Assembly (NCBI GenBank): GCA_027493955.1
Contig: JAOSJT010000001.1
Location: 821,131-885,130, forward strand
Direction of reading: 5' to 3'
From: Bacteroidia bacterium
GTDB taxonomy: Bacteria > Bacteroidota > Ignavibacteria > SZUA-365
DNA length: 64,000 nucleotides
Positions within the stretch are counted from its first letter, which is position 1, and the number at the start of each line of letters is the position of its first letter. Both the position numbers and the translations under genes were made by a program. Positions 25,935 through 35,530 of the stretch are shown here, in pieces. The notes under the pieces are model-generated. The model saw only the letters and a list, made by a program, of their open reading frames with translations, did not search any database and had not been told where the DNA came from.

Positions 25935-28769
25935 ATGTACGTTGATTTGTCGAAGTTGAAACTATCCTGCACCAGACGATTCGGAGTAACCGTGAAATCA
26001 CCTTGGTACTGCGCCGTTTTTCTTCTGGTATGTGCGTCGCTTGCTCTGTATCCGGTAAATGCGGTTCAGGCGCAGGGACAACGAGGGCTGGAGCTACGTT
26101 TCGCGTCTCCGGATACGGTGAAAGTCGCGGCGGATTCAACCGTCAGCTTTCAGCTCATCGCGAGAATGCCCGACGGCAGTGTGGATACGAACTGGGACCA
26201 GAGCGGAGTGTACGCCACACTGCGCGTCTTGAACTGCACTGCCGAGACGGATACGAGCGTCAGATCGTGGAACAGCCGCCTGGATGCCTATACCTGGCTG
26301 ATCATCGATCACATGGGCGTGGCGCTGCCGGGATCACCCCGGACGGAGTACACCGTCACGCCGCTCATTTTCGCCAAGGGTGTGGCCTCGTTCCGCTTTC
26401 GCTCCACCAAAGCGGAGTCCGGTGTGCGTTTGCTGATCTCGCCGGCGCATGATTCGATCAGCGCCCTGTCGCCGCCGATATCCGTCCTTCCCGGAGCGCT
26501 CGACAACATTCTGGTGGATTTGACCAGGGCTACCGATTCAGAGCCGCCGCTGTTCTATCTGCATCGTCCGGTGGAAGTCGTGGTTACGGCGCGCGATACC
26601 TGGTCGAATATGGTACAGGACAGCATACCGTTGCGCCTCCTGCGGGCCTCCACGTTCGAGCTTGAGGGCATTCCGGGCCTGCCGAATCCTTTTCTCGATA
26701 ATCTCTCTCTCAAGGGTGTCGGGCGGTTTTATTTCCGCCCTGTCCTGCCCAGGCCTGTGTCGGGAGGCGTTGGGTGCAGACTCACCGCCTCTGTACCGAA
26801 GCGCTGGAATGTGACCGGCGCGAGCGACGAATTTTTCTACGACATTCATCCGCCACATCCCTTTGCTCTCACGACCCCGGTGGATATGTTTCATCAGAAG
26901 CTGGTGCGACACAATAGTCTCGAGATGTTTATTTGGCAAAGGCCTTCACCACCTGATCCATACACCGGTATTCGCGTGTTTTCGGCTTCACAGGAACTCG
27001 TTTCAGACACGGTCCGCTATACGATACATTTTCTTGATGCGGCGACGCGCAGCAGGGAATACGTCCTTCCATCGGACGATAATGGATTATATCCCGCTTT
27101 TTCCGTTACACAATCCGTCCTTGCGAACATCATCGACTCACTTTCCGGAATCCCGGACGTAGCGACCTTCGATGTGATCTGGTACGTCGAAGCGACGGAT
27201 GGCGACTGGGTCACACGCTCGACTTCCGCGGGGGCGGACAGCAGCGGGCGAAGGATGAGGATAACAAACGAGATGTATGCCGACAAAGCCGTCGCGCTGT
27301 ATATTCCCGCGCCTGGTCCGTTCACACTCGAAGCCGGAGAAGAATTTTATTTCGAGCTGCAAGCCCAAACCCTCGGCGGCTTCGTGCGCGACTGGGACGT
27401 GATCGGCAAGGATGCGACGCTGCTGATTCGCGGCACAACCGTGGATTCCGATTCCTCCACGCGGGCATGGGGTGCAGACTCGCTGGGATATTCGTGGTCG
27501 AGGCTGACCGTCGGTGGGACGGTACTTCAACCCGTGAGGCCCGGAGAATACCGGATACCGCCCGCATTGTTCAACAACGGCCGCGCCCCGGCGCGATACA
27601 TCTCGAGTAAAGCGGAAAGAAACATCCGTTTGGAAATATCGCCGCTAAAAACAGGATGGATGCAACAATCGCCGGATATCAGCTGGAAGTCCGGACAGCT
27701 CGACAATGTTTTTGCCGACATCACCTGGCCGCATGCGGGAGAAAACGGAGTCTATGTACAGCGGGAGTATGAGGTCGTTTTGCATGCACGCGATCGTTTT
27801 CTGAATCCGGTTGCGGAGGCAGTGCCCGTGCGACTGAGCTTCCGCTATCCCGACGAGATCGATGTCGTCGACAGCACGCTGAATCTGGATTCGGTCATTA
27901 CGATCAACGGCTCGCTCCCGCTGCGACTGCTATCGACAGTGGCACGCGGCGCGGATAGCGTGCTGACTGCGATGCAGGAAATTGTGCTGGAGCACGAAGG
28001 TCCCACTGCCATACTTTCAGCTAAGCAGACATACACTGTATTGGATCATGCACCCTCGCCGTTTTCACTTCGCGAGCCTCCCGACCACGCTCAGTTCACC
28101 CTTGTAAGATACGCGAACACGGAACATTTCAAATGGAACAGGCCGGAGCCACCGGATCCCTTCACGGATATGCGTGTTTCGCGATACTCCGATTCGCTCG
28201 CAAGCGACGACCTCCGCTACCGTGTGTACATAATGGATGCGGCGACCTTGACCAGTGGGCTGGCCATTACTTCCAACGAAGACGGCCGGCAGCCGCAGCT
28301 GACAATGACGCATGGCGCGCTGGCTGCGGTGCTCGAACGCATCGCCGGTTCGCCTCTCGCGCGTACCATCGATGTGCTCTGGTATGTCGAAGCGACGGAT
28401 GGTTTGTTCACCACCTTTTCCGACTCACCCTCATCGGGACTAGCGGGTTACCGGCTCCGGCTTGAGAAGTATGGACCACCGACCGGGACGGATGTGTTCC
28501 TCCCTGTCGGAGTTTCGCTCTCGCCGAACTACCCCAACCCCTTCAACCCTTCGACACGCATTGAATTCAGCACGACGCAGCGCGGGCCCGTTGTACTGAG
28601 AGTGTACAATCTGCTCGGCGAAGCGATAACGACATTGCACGACGGCCCGCTCGATGCAGGCAGGCATGTTCGGGATTTCGACGCAAAGGATTTCCCATCG
28701 GGCGTGTATATCTGTCGCCTCGAAGCTGAAGGTTTGTCGTTGTCGACACGCATGGTGCTGTTGAGGTAA
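25935..28769 (+). CDS. T9SS-secreted protein built from two repeated modules
   Basis: 944 residues. After an N-terminal export signal (hydrophobic around YCAVFLLVCASLALYPV) two homologous modules of ~420 residues follow. Each holds an Ig-like half (SFRFRSTKAESGVRLLISP in the first, ARYISSKAERNIRLEISP in the second) and a second half containing a W-Y-V-E-A-T-D-G motif. The C-terminus is a T9SS type A sorting domain from NYPNPFNPSTRIEF to MVLLR. AGGAGG precedes ATG 25935 by five bases; a GTG at 25929 lies inside that ribosome binding site. Function unknown, probably a surface protein. Confidence 0.87.
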   Translation: MYVDLSKLKLSCTRRFGVTVKSPWYCAVFLLVCASLALYPVNAVQAQGQRGLELRFASPDTVKVAADSTVSFQLIARMPDGSVDTNWDQSGVYATLRVLNCTAETDTSVRSWNSRLDAYTWLIIDHMGVALPGSPRTEYTVTPLIFAKGVASFRFRSTKAESGVRLLISPAHDSISALSPPISVLPGALDNILVDLTRATDSEPPLFYLHRPVEVVVTARDTWSNMVQDSIPLRLLRASTFELEGIPGLPNPFLDNLSLKGVGRFYFRPVLPRPVSGGVGCRLTASVPKRWNVTGASDEFFYDIHPPHPFALTTPVDMFHQKLVRHNSLEMFIWQRPSPPDPYTGIRVFSASQELVSDTVRYTIHFLDAATRSREYVLPSDDNGLYPAFSVTQSVLANIIDSLSGIPDVATFDVIWYVEATDGDWVTRSTSAGADSSGRRMRITNEMYADKAVALYIPAPGPFTLEAGEEFYFELQAQTLGGFVRDWDVIGKDATLLIRGTTVDSDSSTRAWGADSLGYSWSRLTVGGTVLQPVRPGEYRIPPALFNNGRAPARYISSKAERNIRLEISPLKTGWMQQSPDISWKSGQLDNVFADITWPHAGENGVYVQREYEVVLHARDRFLNPVAEAVPVRLSFRYPDEIDVVDSTLNLDSVITINGSLPLRLLSTVARGADSVLTAMQEIVLEHEGPTAILSAKQTYTVLDHAPSPFSLREPPDHAQFTLVRYANTEHFKWNRPEPPDPFTDMRVSRYSDSLASDDLRYRVYIMDAATLTSGLAITSNEDGRQPQLTMTHGALAAVLERIAGSPLARTIDVLWYVEATDGLFTTFSDSPSSGLAGYRLRLEKYGPPTGTDVFLPVGVSLSPNYPNPFNPSTRIEFSTTQRGPVVLRVYNLLGEAITTLHDGPLDAGRHVRDFDAKDFPSGVYICRLEAEGLSLSTRMVLLR

Positions 28770-28830
28770 CCCGAATCGACTTCATGAAAAACGTTGTATG
28801 TTGCATTTTCGAACGCAATAGGTAATGCAG

Positions 28831-30237
28831 ATGAATAAGCTCAGGATATGGTGTATGCTGACCGGCCTGCTCCTGCTGCTTTCCGCATGTTCGAAAGAGC
28901 AGGGCACCGAGCCGGATGTCCCTCCTCCTCCGCCGGTGACCTCGAAGCAGCCGTTCAGGATTACCTCGCCGACGGATACCGCATTGGTTAGCGCCCGTCA
29001 GACGATAACGCTTCGATGGGTACTTCTCGATACGGCGCTCTCTGCGTTGACTGTTCATTACCGGTACACGAGTGAAATTCAATGGAGGCAATTGGTCTTT
29101 ACATCGGCGCAGACGGGGGAGATCTCTTTCGATGTAAAACGCTTCAAATACCCAACCTTCAAGCTCGCTATCAGCACAACCGATGAGAAGCACTGGGATT
29201 CCTCCGGTGTTATCACCCTCGACGACAGGCCGGTACGACTTATTACCCCGACGGATGGAGCGATATTTGTTGGTCAGCCCGAGGTAACCTTCACGTGGGA
29301 GGCACGCGAGCCGGGAATCGAGATGGTTCAGATTCAATGGTCCATTCACGGGGGCCCGTGGCAATTCGGATATCTCAGACTGACCTCGGACTCGTCGTTT
29401 CATCCGGTCGATGCACCTTTCACCACAGGGCAATGTGTTGATTTCCGGATACGCGCTTTCGATTGGTCTGGTTGGAGTTACACGAGAAGTGTCGCTTTTG
29501 CGGAGTTCGAGCTTCGATCACCGGCTGAAGGAGGAGTGTTGTATCGTTGGCTGCCACTCGAGATTTCTGCAACGGTGAATATTCCATGCGACAAGAACCG
29601 CGGTGAAGTACAGTACGAACTATCGCTCGACGAGGGGCGAACATGGCTCCAGGTCGAACAGGGCAGACGGATCACCGAAGATGCACGAAGTGGTGTTATG
29701 CTGCGCATGACTCATACCGGTACTGGTTGGGTCCGGACGCACAGCGCTATACGCATCGAAGACCGAAGCAGCGAGTATTTCAGCCTCAGTCCGGGAAAAA
29801 CCTTCAGGTATTATGTGTTCGGAACAGATGCGACCCCCAGCTTCACAGACACGACCAGCAGATCCTGGCACACAATCACCGTGTTGCGGGAGCGCTCGGG
29901 TATCGGGCGTACGGAGTACGAATGCAGCATTGTCATCGAAACCCCCGATGGCAGCAGATCCACATCCACAGGCCTGCTCTGGCGGCAGCACGATGGGCAG
30001 CAAATGATCGGAGGATCTTTCGAACCATTCAAAAATGTCAATTTGCCCGGAATACATGACATTTCCGTCGACATTCTCAATACGAGCATCGTTCACGGCA
30101 CACCTGGTGAAATCCCCATCTCCTCGACGAGCTACGAGACGAGGAGGGGCAAGGGCATCGTTTCGAAAACCTTCGCGACAGCGGTAAGCCGCATACCTCC
30201 AAGAGGTTACGGGACGCACTACAGGTTGCTCGAGTGA
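28831..30237 (+). CDS. mosaic lipoprotein, first of a tandem pair
   Basis: 468 residues with lipoprotein signal MNKLRIWCMLTGLLLLLSAC and a Pro-rich linker (PDVPPPPPVT). The middle (~50-305) has Ig/FN3-like segments (TLRWVLLDT, VTFTWEA). The last ~155 residues (from SSEYFSLSPGK to the end) are nearly identical to the next gene, as are the first ~40, while the middle differs. The start at the second ATG is chosen from the distance to the ribosome binding site seen better in the second copy (AAGGAAGG). Function unknown; anchored at the membrane. Confidence 0.82.
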   Translation: MNKLRIWCMLTGLLLLLSACSKEQGTEPDVPPPPPVTSKQPFRITSPTDTALVSARQTITLRWVLLDTALSALTVHYRYTSEIQWRQLVFTSAQTGEISFDVKRFKYPTFKLAISTTDEKHWDSSGVITLDDRPVRLITPTDGAIFVGQPEVTFTWEAREPGIEMVQIQWSIHGGPWQFGYLRLTSDSSFHPVDAPFTTGQCVDFRIRAFDWSGWSYTRSVAFAEFELRSPAEGGVLYRWLPLEISATVNIPCDKNRGEVQYELSLDEGRTWLQVEQGRRITEDARSGVMLRMTHTGTGWVRTHSAIRIEDRSSEYFSLSPGKTFRYYVFGTDATPSFTDTTSRSWHTITVLRERSGIGRTEYECSIVIETPDGSRSTSTGLLWRQHDGQQMIGGSFEPFKNVNLPGIHDISVDILNTSIVHGTPGEIPISSTSYETRRGKGIVSKTFATAVSRIPPRGYGTHYRLLE

Positions 30238-30412
30238 GCTGTGAACGGTGTTCGAGAGTTATTGCCCTGGATGCGATTCTGTTTTCTGGAAATGCCGTAA
30301 CGCGTTATTTGTGCCCTTACCTTTCCGTACGATCTGGTATAGCCTGCGTCCCTGTACGCCCTCGGATTGTCGCTGCTACGGTGTTCCGGAATGATCTCTG
30401 TCCCGACAGGAG

Positions 30413-30441
30413 TTGACTTCCTGATCCGACGGCCCTATAAT
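30413..30441 (+). promoter_or_regulatory. strong sigma70-like promoter before the relic antitoxin
   Basis: TTGACT, 17 bases, TATAAT: the best housekeeping promoter in the window. The corresponding position upstream of the intact antitoxin at 32301 has TTGATT-N17-TATACT, so this was probably the promoter of a lost toxin-antitoxin copy. It may now drive the second lipoprotein. Confidence 0.7.
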
Positions 30442-30515
30442 ACGATCAGAAATCGGGCACCGCTTTAAGGTCGTAATTCATGCGCCAATGATGCATTCGG
30501 ATTTCACAATATCCA
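30436..30515 (+). pseudogene. relic of the leader and start of a MazEF-type antitoxin
   Basis: This stretch aligns with 32249-32329, the leader and first codons of the intact antitoxin: both contain TTAAGGTCGTAA, GCCAATGAT and TTCACAATATCC. The relic start reads MMHSDFTIS against MIQSKFTIS. After that the similarity ends and the second lipoprotein gene begins. Confidence 0.75.
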
Positions 30516-30586
30516 GCGCTCAGCCATAATGGTCAACATACCAGGCTGATGACAAATGCTGCCACGGAGAAAGGAAGGTAATGCAG

Positions 30587-32017
30587 ATGAATAAGCTCAG
30601 GATATGGTGTATGCTGACCGGCCTGCTCCTGCTGCTTTCCGCATGTTCGAAAGAGCAGGGCACCGAGCCGGATGTCCCTCCTCCTCCGCCGGTGACCTGG
30701 AAGCAGCCGTTCGAAATCACTTTTCCAAAAGACACTGTGACATACTTTCGAAGCCATCCGGTTACTATCCGATGGGTATTGTATGACAGCACGCTCGCGA
30801 CGCTGGATCTGTACTATCGTTCATTGGACGAAGACTTCTGGACAAAGGAAAGTCGTATCTCCGCTGCCACTCGAAGCTTCACTTTCCAGCCCAACCGGTT
30901 TTCCGCAAAGAAGTACCGCTTCGCTCTCTCGACAACCGATGGAAGCTATTGGGATTCGACGTCGGTTGTTTCTCTTGATCGCGTTCCCTTGATGCTTGTC
31001 GAACCGGAAGCCGGCCAACTCCGACTGAAAACGGATACGAACCGTTTCACCTGGATCATTATGGATGACGCGATAGCGTTTATCGAGTTGCGATGGTCTC
31101 CTGCGGGTACTGGTGCGTGGACGAACGGTTGGACAAAGCAGGCCTCGGTGTCCACATTTGTCTGGGAAAATCCTCCGTTCTCCACAGGAAGCATGGATTT
31201 CGAAATACGAGGACATTACGACGCGAGCAGCGGCGGCGGAGTGACAGAGTGGACATCCGTGCGGGGTGTGGGATACGGCGAATTCTCCCTTACCGCTCCT
31301 CCTGCGGGAAGCGTTTTCCGGCGGTTTCTCAAAGCACAGATTTCCAGTACCGTTATCGTTCCGCCGGGATTTGGAACGGCTGCGGAAACTGTGTATGAGG
31401 TGTCGACAGACGGTGGGACGACTTGGTCGGCTACATCCTCGGATTGGACAATCCTGCAGCCGGCGTCGACGAATGCCTCTGTCCGGATGCGGCACGAGAT
31501 AATGGGACGCGTCACTGCTTCGGGTCCATACATCATCGAGGACAAAAGCAGCGAGTACTTCAGCCTCAGTCCGGGTAAAGTATTCAGATATTACGTGTAT
31601 CGAGTAGACGAAACTCGGTACAGCCGCGACACGACCAGCAAAGCATGGCACACGATCACCGTGTTGCGCGAACGCGCGGGTATCGGGCGTACGGAGTACG
31701 AATGCAGCATTGCCATCGAAACCCCCGATGGCAGCCGGTCCACATCCCCAGGTCTGCTCTGGCGGCAGCACGATGGGCAGCAAATGATCGGAGGATATTT
31801 CGAACCGTTCAAAAATGTCAATTTGCCCGGAATACATGACATTTCCGTCGACGTCCTCACGACGCGTATCCTCCACGGCACACCCGGTGAAATCCCCATC
31901 TCCTCGACGAGCTACGAGACGCACCGGGGCAAGGGAATTGTTTCAAAAACCAACACGACCGCAGTAAGCCGTATGCCACCACAAGGATACGGGACGCACT
32001 ACATTTTGCTCGAGTGA
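30587..32017 (+). CDS. mosaic lipoprotein, second of a tandem pair
   Basis: 476 residues with the same signal peptide and linker as the preceding paralogue; the DNA is identical over the first ~120 bases apart from the edge. The middle (~50-320) is a different sequence of similar Ig-like style (VTIRWVLYDST, NRFTWIIMDD). The last ~150 residues return to near identity (SSEYFSLSPGK, WHTITVLRERAGIGRTEYEC, GTPGEIPISSTSYET). Such conserved ends around a swapped centre suggest gene conversion or cassette exchange. Followed by an intact MazEF-type pair. Confidence 0.82.
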   Translation: MNKLRIWCMLTGLLLLLSACSKEQGTEPDVPPPPPVTWKQPFEITFPKDTVTYFRSHPVTIRWVLYDSTLATLDLYYRSLDEDFWTKESRISAATRSFTFQPNRFSAKKYRFALSTTDGSYWDSTSVVSLDRVPLMLVEPEAGQLRLKTDTNRFTWIIMDDAIAFIELRWSPAGTGAWTNGWTKQASVSTFVWENPPFSTGSMDFEIRGHYDASSGGGVTEWTSVRGVGYGEFSLTAPPAGSVFRRFLKAQISSTVIVPPGFGTAAETVYEVSTDGGTTWSATSSDWTILQPASTNASVRMRHEIMGRVTASGPYIIEDKSSEYFSLSPGKVFRYYVYRVDETRYSRDTTSKAWHTITVLRERAGIGRTEYECSIAIETPDGSRSTSPGLLWRQHDGQQMIGGYFEPFKNVNLPGIHDISVDVLTTRILHGTPGEIPISSTSYETHRGKGIVSKTNTTAVSRMPPQGYGTHYILLE

Positions 32018-32225
32018 GCTGTGAGAGGTTGACGAGAGCGATTGCTCGGGATTCGCCCTTATTTCATGGAAATGCCTCGACGCGCTATCGTGTCTTTGCG
32101 TCTCCGCCTTGATCTCTTCCCTCAAAGCCTCCAAATATGCATCACGAATTACCGGGGGCATCTCCATTCACGCCATTGAGTTGACGCTGCTTCTGCGCGT
32201 TCGTGTGATCTTCGCAGCGGCAGAC

Positions 32226-32254
32226 TTGATTCGCGAATTTGACGCGCCTATACT
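32226..32254 (+). promoter_or_regulatory. promoter of the MazEF-type module
   Basis: TTGATT-N17-TATACT, in the same position as the promoter of the relic copy at 30413-30441. The antitoxin ATG follows at 32301 behind GAGG. Confidence 0.55.
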
Positions 32255-32300
32255 GGGACTAGAATATGAGCCCTGAATTAAGGTCGTAAATGAGGTGCCA

Positions 32301-32534
32301 ATGATACAGTCGAAATTCACAATATCCGAAGAAAACATGCATTTTCTTGACCAACACAGTCGATTTGGCTTCAAGGATAAAAGCGAAGCCGTTCGTGCCG
32401 CACTGGACAAGTTGAGCGCTCACCTGCTTCTGGAGCAACTCCGAGCCTCGGCACAAGCATATTCCGAGATCTACGAGAACGATGAAGAAACACGGGAATG
32501 GCTTGACAATGCGGCTGAGGAATGGCCCGGATGA
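32301..32534 (+). CDS. ribbon-helix-helix antitoxin of a MazF-type toxin
   Basis: 77 residues. The N-terminus MIQSKFTISEENMHFLDQ with GFKDKSEAVRAALDKL is a short ribbon-helix-helix DNA-binding fold; the acidic tail (ENDEETREWLDNAAEEWP) would wrap the toxin. ATG 32301 is preceded by GAGG at five bases; the in-frame GTG 32295 overlaps that site. It overlaps the toxin start by four bases. Confidence 0.87.
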   Translation: MIQSKFTISEENMHFLDQHSRFGFKDKSEAVRAALDKLSAHLLLEQLRASAQAYSEIYENDEETREWLDNAAEEWPG

Positions 32535-32887
32535 GAGAACTTAGGCGTGGGATGGTGGTGACAGTGAAGTTCAATCCTGTGAAGGGATCTGAAACGGGGA
32601 AAGAGCGGCCCTGGGTGATCGTAACGAATGATGTCTACAACGCGCGTGTTCCCGTGATTCAGGTAGTACCTATCACTGAGTGGTCTGCTAAGAAAGCCGC
32701 AATCCTCACGAATGTCGCGATTGAAGCGTCACCGGAGAACGGTCTTCGGAGAACATCCGTGGCTGACTGCCTTCAAACGCGGCCCATAGACAGACGTCAC
32801 AAGTTGAGCGGCATTCTGGGAACGTTGGACTCGGAGACCATGAAGAGTATTGATAAGGCGTTGCGCCTGGTTTTCGAGCTGTCCTGA
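32531..32887 (+). CDS. type II toxin, MazF/PemK family endoribonuclease
   Basis: 118 residues with the MazF/PemK fold: RRGMVVTVKFNPVKGSETGKERPWVIV, the conserved R-P-x-x-x-x-N-D stretch, then RTSVADCLQTRP and a final LSGILGTLD. MazF toxins cut RNA at short specific sequences. ATG 32531 overlaps the antitoxin stop (ATGA) and has GAGGA upstream; an in-frame ATG at 32522 is possible. Confidence 0.92.
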   Translation: MRELRRGMVVTVKFNPVKGSETGKERPWVIVTNDVYNARVPVIQVVPITEWSAKKAAILTNVAIEASPENGLRRTSVADCLQTRPIDRRHKLSGILGTLDSETMKSIDKALRLVFELS

Positions 32888-32986
32888 ATAGCTGGCCAAG
32901 GTGCACGAGCAGTGCATTGCGGGACTTACTGCCTGCGCGCTCCCATTCGCTCCCATTCGTGATTCTGCACAACAAACATTGAACAC

Positions 32987-33337
32987 TTACTGTGCCGCCG
33001 GCGTCCTCACAAAATGCGGCATCTCCTCCGGCAGCTCGAGGGAGAATTCGACAATGCCGGCGAAAGCGCCGTGCTCGTCATGCCACGGGGACTGGTAAAT
33101 CAGCTTTTTCTTGCCGGCCTTTTCAATGGTGTAGGCGTTCAGTTCACCGCTCGCGAGCATGCCGACGAGCCGTGTGCGCGATGGCTCGGGATGGCAGTCC
33201 AGCACGTTGCTGCCGATAAGCTTCCTGCCGCCATCGGCAGCGAAGATTTCGGCAGCCTTGTCGTTCATGTAGGTGATGATGCCGTCGCGATCGCAGACGG
33301 TGATACCGGCGGGAAGATGGGCGAAATAGTCTGTCAT
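32987..33337 (-). CDS. small stand-alone PAS-domain protein
   Basis: 116 residues, essentially one PAS domain: LPAGITVCDRDGIITYMNDKAAEIF, then GSNVLDCHPEPSR and a terminal IVEFSLELPEE strand. Such single PAS proteins act as small ligand or redox sensors; CHP at mid-domain could bind haem, but this is a guess. It is downstream of the 599-residue gene on the same strand and separated from it by a terminator hairpin. The upstream frame extension is low-complexity and rejected. Confidence 0.75.
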   Translation of the reverse strand: MTDYFAHLPAGITVCDRDGIITYMNDKAAEIFAADGGRKLIGSNVLDCHPEPSRTRLVGMLASGELNAYTIEKAGKKKLIYQSPWHDEHGAFAGIVEFSLELPEEMPHFVRTPAAQ

Positions 33338-33349
33338 TGTGCGGGAGCT

Positions 33350-33406
33350 TGAGTGAAGGGAGGAGAGAGTGGTGAGTGAAGAGTAAAGAGGAAAGAGTGA
33401 AAAGTG
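33350..33406. repeat. purine-rich low-complexity repeat
   Basis: Imperfect tandem GAGTGAAGAGTAAAG-type units. It merges into the hairpin at 33407-33437. Confidence 0.6.
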
Positions 33407-33437
33407 AAGAGTGAAGAGCTTCGGAGTCTTCACTCTT
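33407..33437 (-). terminator. terminator of the 599-residue gene
   Basis: Perfect 11-bp stem AAGAGTGAAGA / TCTTCACTCTT around nine bases, 20 bases past the stop codon of the minus-strand gene, followed on that strand by CACTTTTCAC. Confidence 0.6.
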
Positions 33438-33457
33438 TGTTTCGGATACTCTGTGGG

Positions 33458-35257
33458 TCAACTGACGCTTGCGGGCACGAGCGCGCAGAGTCTCTGTTCG
33501 AGCAGTTCGAGTTCGTCGGCGATGCGTTTGCGCATTGCGGCGCTTTCTTCCTGCAGTTCGTGCAGCATGCCCCGGTAGTACTCTATGCCTTTGAACAAAT
33601 TGTCGGCAAAGGCCTGAAGGTACTCTTCGGTTTTTGCGGGCACGGTGGCAATGCCGTCGGTCAGCAGGCGCTGGAAATAATCAATATACAGTTGAAGCTC
33701 TTTTACGAACATATGCGGCCGGTTGGGATCCGTCATGATATTGATGCGGCCGTAAATGTGATCCACCATCTGCTTCAACGTAGAAATGCGCGAGAAGTAT
33801 GCGAGATTGGGTCCCGGGCAGACCGACACCGCCTTGCTGAGCTTGGGGATGTCGATGAGATTCACGTTCAGTGCCGAAACGGTGAGGCCCTCGCAGAGGC
33901 ATGCTTTCTCGATGGCTTCGTTGCGCGCCTCGTCGAAATCCCCCTGCTCGCCATGCTGCTCGCGCAGATCCCGGATTTTATGTTTCAGGAAGGTGATGGA
34001 TGCCGTGCACAGCGGCTTCTGTCCGTAGTCGGTGTTGAAGGAGAGAAATTTCTTGATGCACGGAGAGCCCGGTTTCCCGGCCGCGGCGAGCTGATACTTC
34101 TCGGTGTCCTTTTCGTTTCCGCGGAGATTGTTGAAGGGCACGCCGAGAGGGGAGACCTCGCTGAGGTACAGATCCTCCGAGCGTGCGGCACGCAGACGCT
34201 CCAACGTTTCATCGGGGACGTTCATGACTTCCGGTACGAGCAGGAAGGGGCTTCCCCAGCCGATGGATTGCAGACCGTAATGCCGGAGCAGAAATTCGTG
34301 TTCGCTGGACGTACCGACACCGCCTTGCGCCGTTACGGCGAATTGCATCGCCGACTCATGAAAATCAATGTTGCGTGCGACCAATGCGCCGCGGTACACC
34401 GCCATGATCTCCTCGTGCAGTTCGTCCCGCCGGGAACGGAATTCCTCCAGTATGGGTCCCATCAAAAGACCGTCGGTGGCGAAGGCATGTCCGCCGCAAT
34501 TGAGTCCCGACTCGATGCGGAATTCCGAAACCCACAATCCCTTTTTCGCGAGAAACTTCCCCTGTATCAGCGCGCTGCGGAAATCGCTGACCTTCACGAT
34601 GATGCGCTTGCGTAACCGTCCTTCCGCATCCGGATAGAAATCGCTGAAGTTGCTGATATAGTTGTACAGGCGCGGATTAAATCCGGCGGAGAATACAATA
34701 CCGCTTTCGAGCTCACTGAGGGCGAAGCCGCGGAGGGAGGCGTGCGCGTCGTTAAACTCCACCGGGAGATCCGTGTGGTCCGCGGCCTGGTTCGGCTTGT
34801 CGACCTTGGTCATGATATTGACCTCGATCTCGCCGGGAGTGATGCGCTCGCGCAGCCAGTGCTGCAATCGTTGCAACACCGTGCTGTCCGTGCTGGCCAT
34901 CATTTCGTGATATTTCTTCTTCAGTTCCGAATAATCGGGAAGCAGTTCGAAATAGCGATGCAATTCACTGTCGGGACCGAAAGCGGAGTTCTTCAGCGCG
35001 TCGAATTGCTCGCGGACCATGCGGTGCACCATGTTCAGGTACGCCGTGATGCGGCGTGCGCGCGAGTCTTCCTCGCGCTCTTCGATGGGATCGTAGTGCA
35101 GGCCGTCTTTTTCCAGATAATGCTTTCGCAGATGCTCCATCAGACCGTCGTCCACGAGCGACAGCACGGAAGATATGCCGTATCGCGCGACTTTGAGCGG
35201 CGCATCGATGGAAAAACCGATGCCGAGAACAGGGATGTGAAATGTATGTTCAGCCAT
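33458..35257 (-). CDS. large conserved-type protein of unknown function, possible TIM-barrel flavoprotein
   Basis: 599 residues, no signal peptide and no membrane helix. I do not recognise a named family. The middle has features of nitronate-monooxygenase/PfaD-like TIM barrels: FRIESGLNCGGHAFATDG (251-263) and AVTAQGGVGTSSEHEFLL (307-324) followed by GWGSPFLLVPE. Six Cys are spaced as C254, C400, C417, C453/C455 and C480 (KPLCTAS, KACLCEGL, SVCPGPNL), compatible with metal or Fe-S binding. The last 60 residues look coiled-coil. No clear ribosome binding site precedes ATG 35257. Neighbours are a PAS protein and an HTH protein on the same strand. Confidence 0.7.
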   Translation of the reverse strand: MAEHTFHIPVLGIGFSIDAPLKVARYGISSVLSLVDDGLMEHLRKHYLEKDGLHYDPIEEREEDSRARRITAYLNMVHRMVREQFDALKNSAFGPDSELHRYFELLPDYSELKKKYHEMMASTDSTVLQRLQHWLRERITPGEIEVNIMTKVDKPNQAADHTDLPVEFNDAHASLRGFALSELESGIVFSAGFNPRLYNYISNFSDFYPDAEGRLRKRIIVKVSDFRSALIQGKFLAKKGLWVSEFRIESGLNCGGHAFATDGLLMGPILEEFRSRRDELHEEIMAVYRGALVARNIDFHESAMQFAVTAQGGVGTSSEHEFLLRHYGLQSIGWGSPFLLVPEVMNVPDETLERLRAARSEDLYLSEVSPLGVPFNNLRGNEKDTEKYQLAAAGKPGSPCIKKFLSFNTDYGQKPLCTASITFLKHKIRDLREQHGEQGDFDEARNEAIEKACLCEGLTVSALNVNLIDIPKLSKAVSVCPGPNLAYFSRISTLKQMVDHIYGRINIMTDPNRPHMFVKELQLYIDYFQRLLTDGIATVPAKTEEYLQAFADNLFKGIEYYRGMLHELQEESAAMRKRIADELELLEQRLCALVPASVS

Positions 35258-35530
35258 GGATGTGACCGTGTGTACAAAAAATGCTGCGTACAGGAAATCC
35301 GCGCCGTGAGGTTGGCGAGGTCATTGATGCGACAAGCGTGTGTATGGGCATGTCGAGCGCGGCGAAATTCGTGCGAACTTCACAACAAATCAATATATCG
35401 CCTTTGGGGCCCAGGAACAATGGAATTCCACGGCCCCATCGGTCGCGGCGTGTGGAGGATCGGTAGGAGACCCAGAACCTGCACGGCTCTCTCTTTCCGC
35501 ATCGCGGACGGGGACACGCGGAATCGGCGC

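Noticed and set aside
31943-32167. Minus-strand open frame MEMPPVIRDAYLEALREEIK after the second lipoprotein
   Set aside because: The first half looks protein-like but it soon runs antisense into the lipoprotein 3' end; no ribosome binding site.
33350-33437. Purine-rich stretch as part of the PAS gene
   Set aside because: The in-frame upstream extension encodes only Ser/Leu/Thr low-complexity residues; the hairpin in it fits a terminator better.
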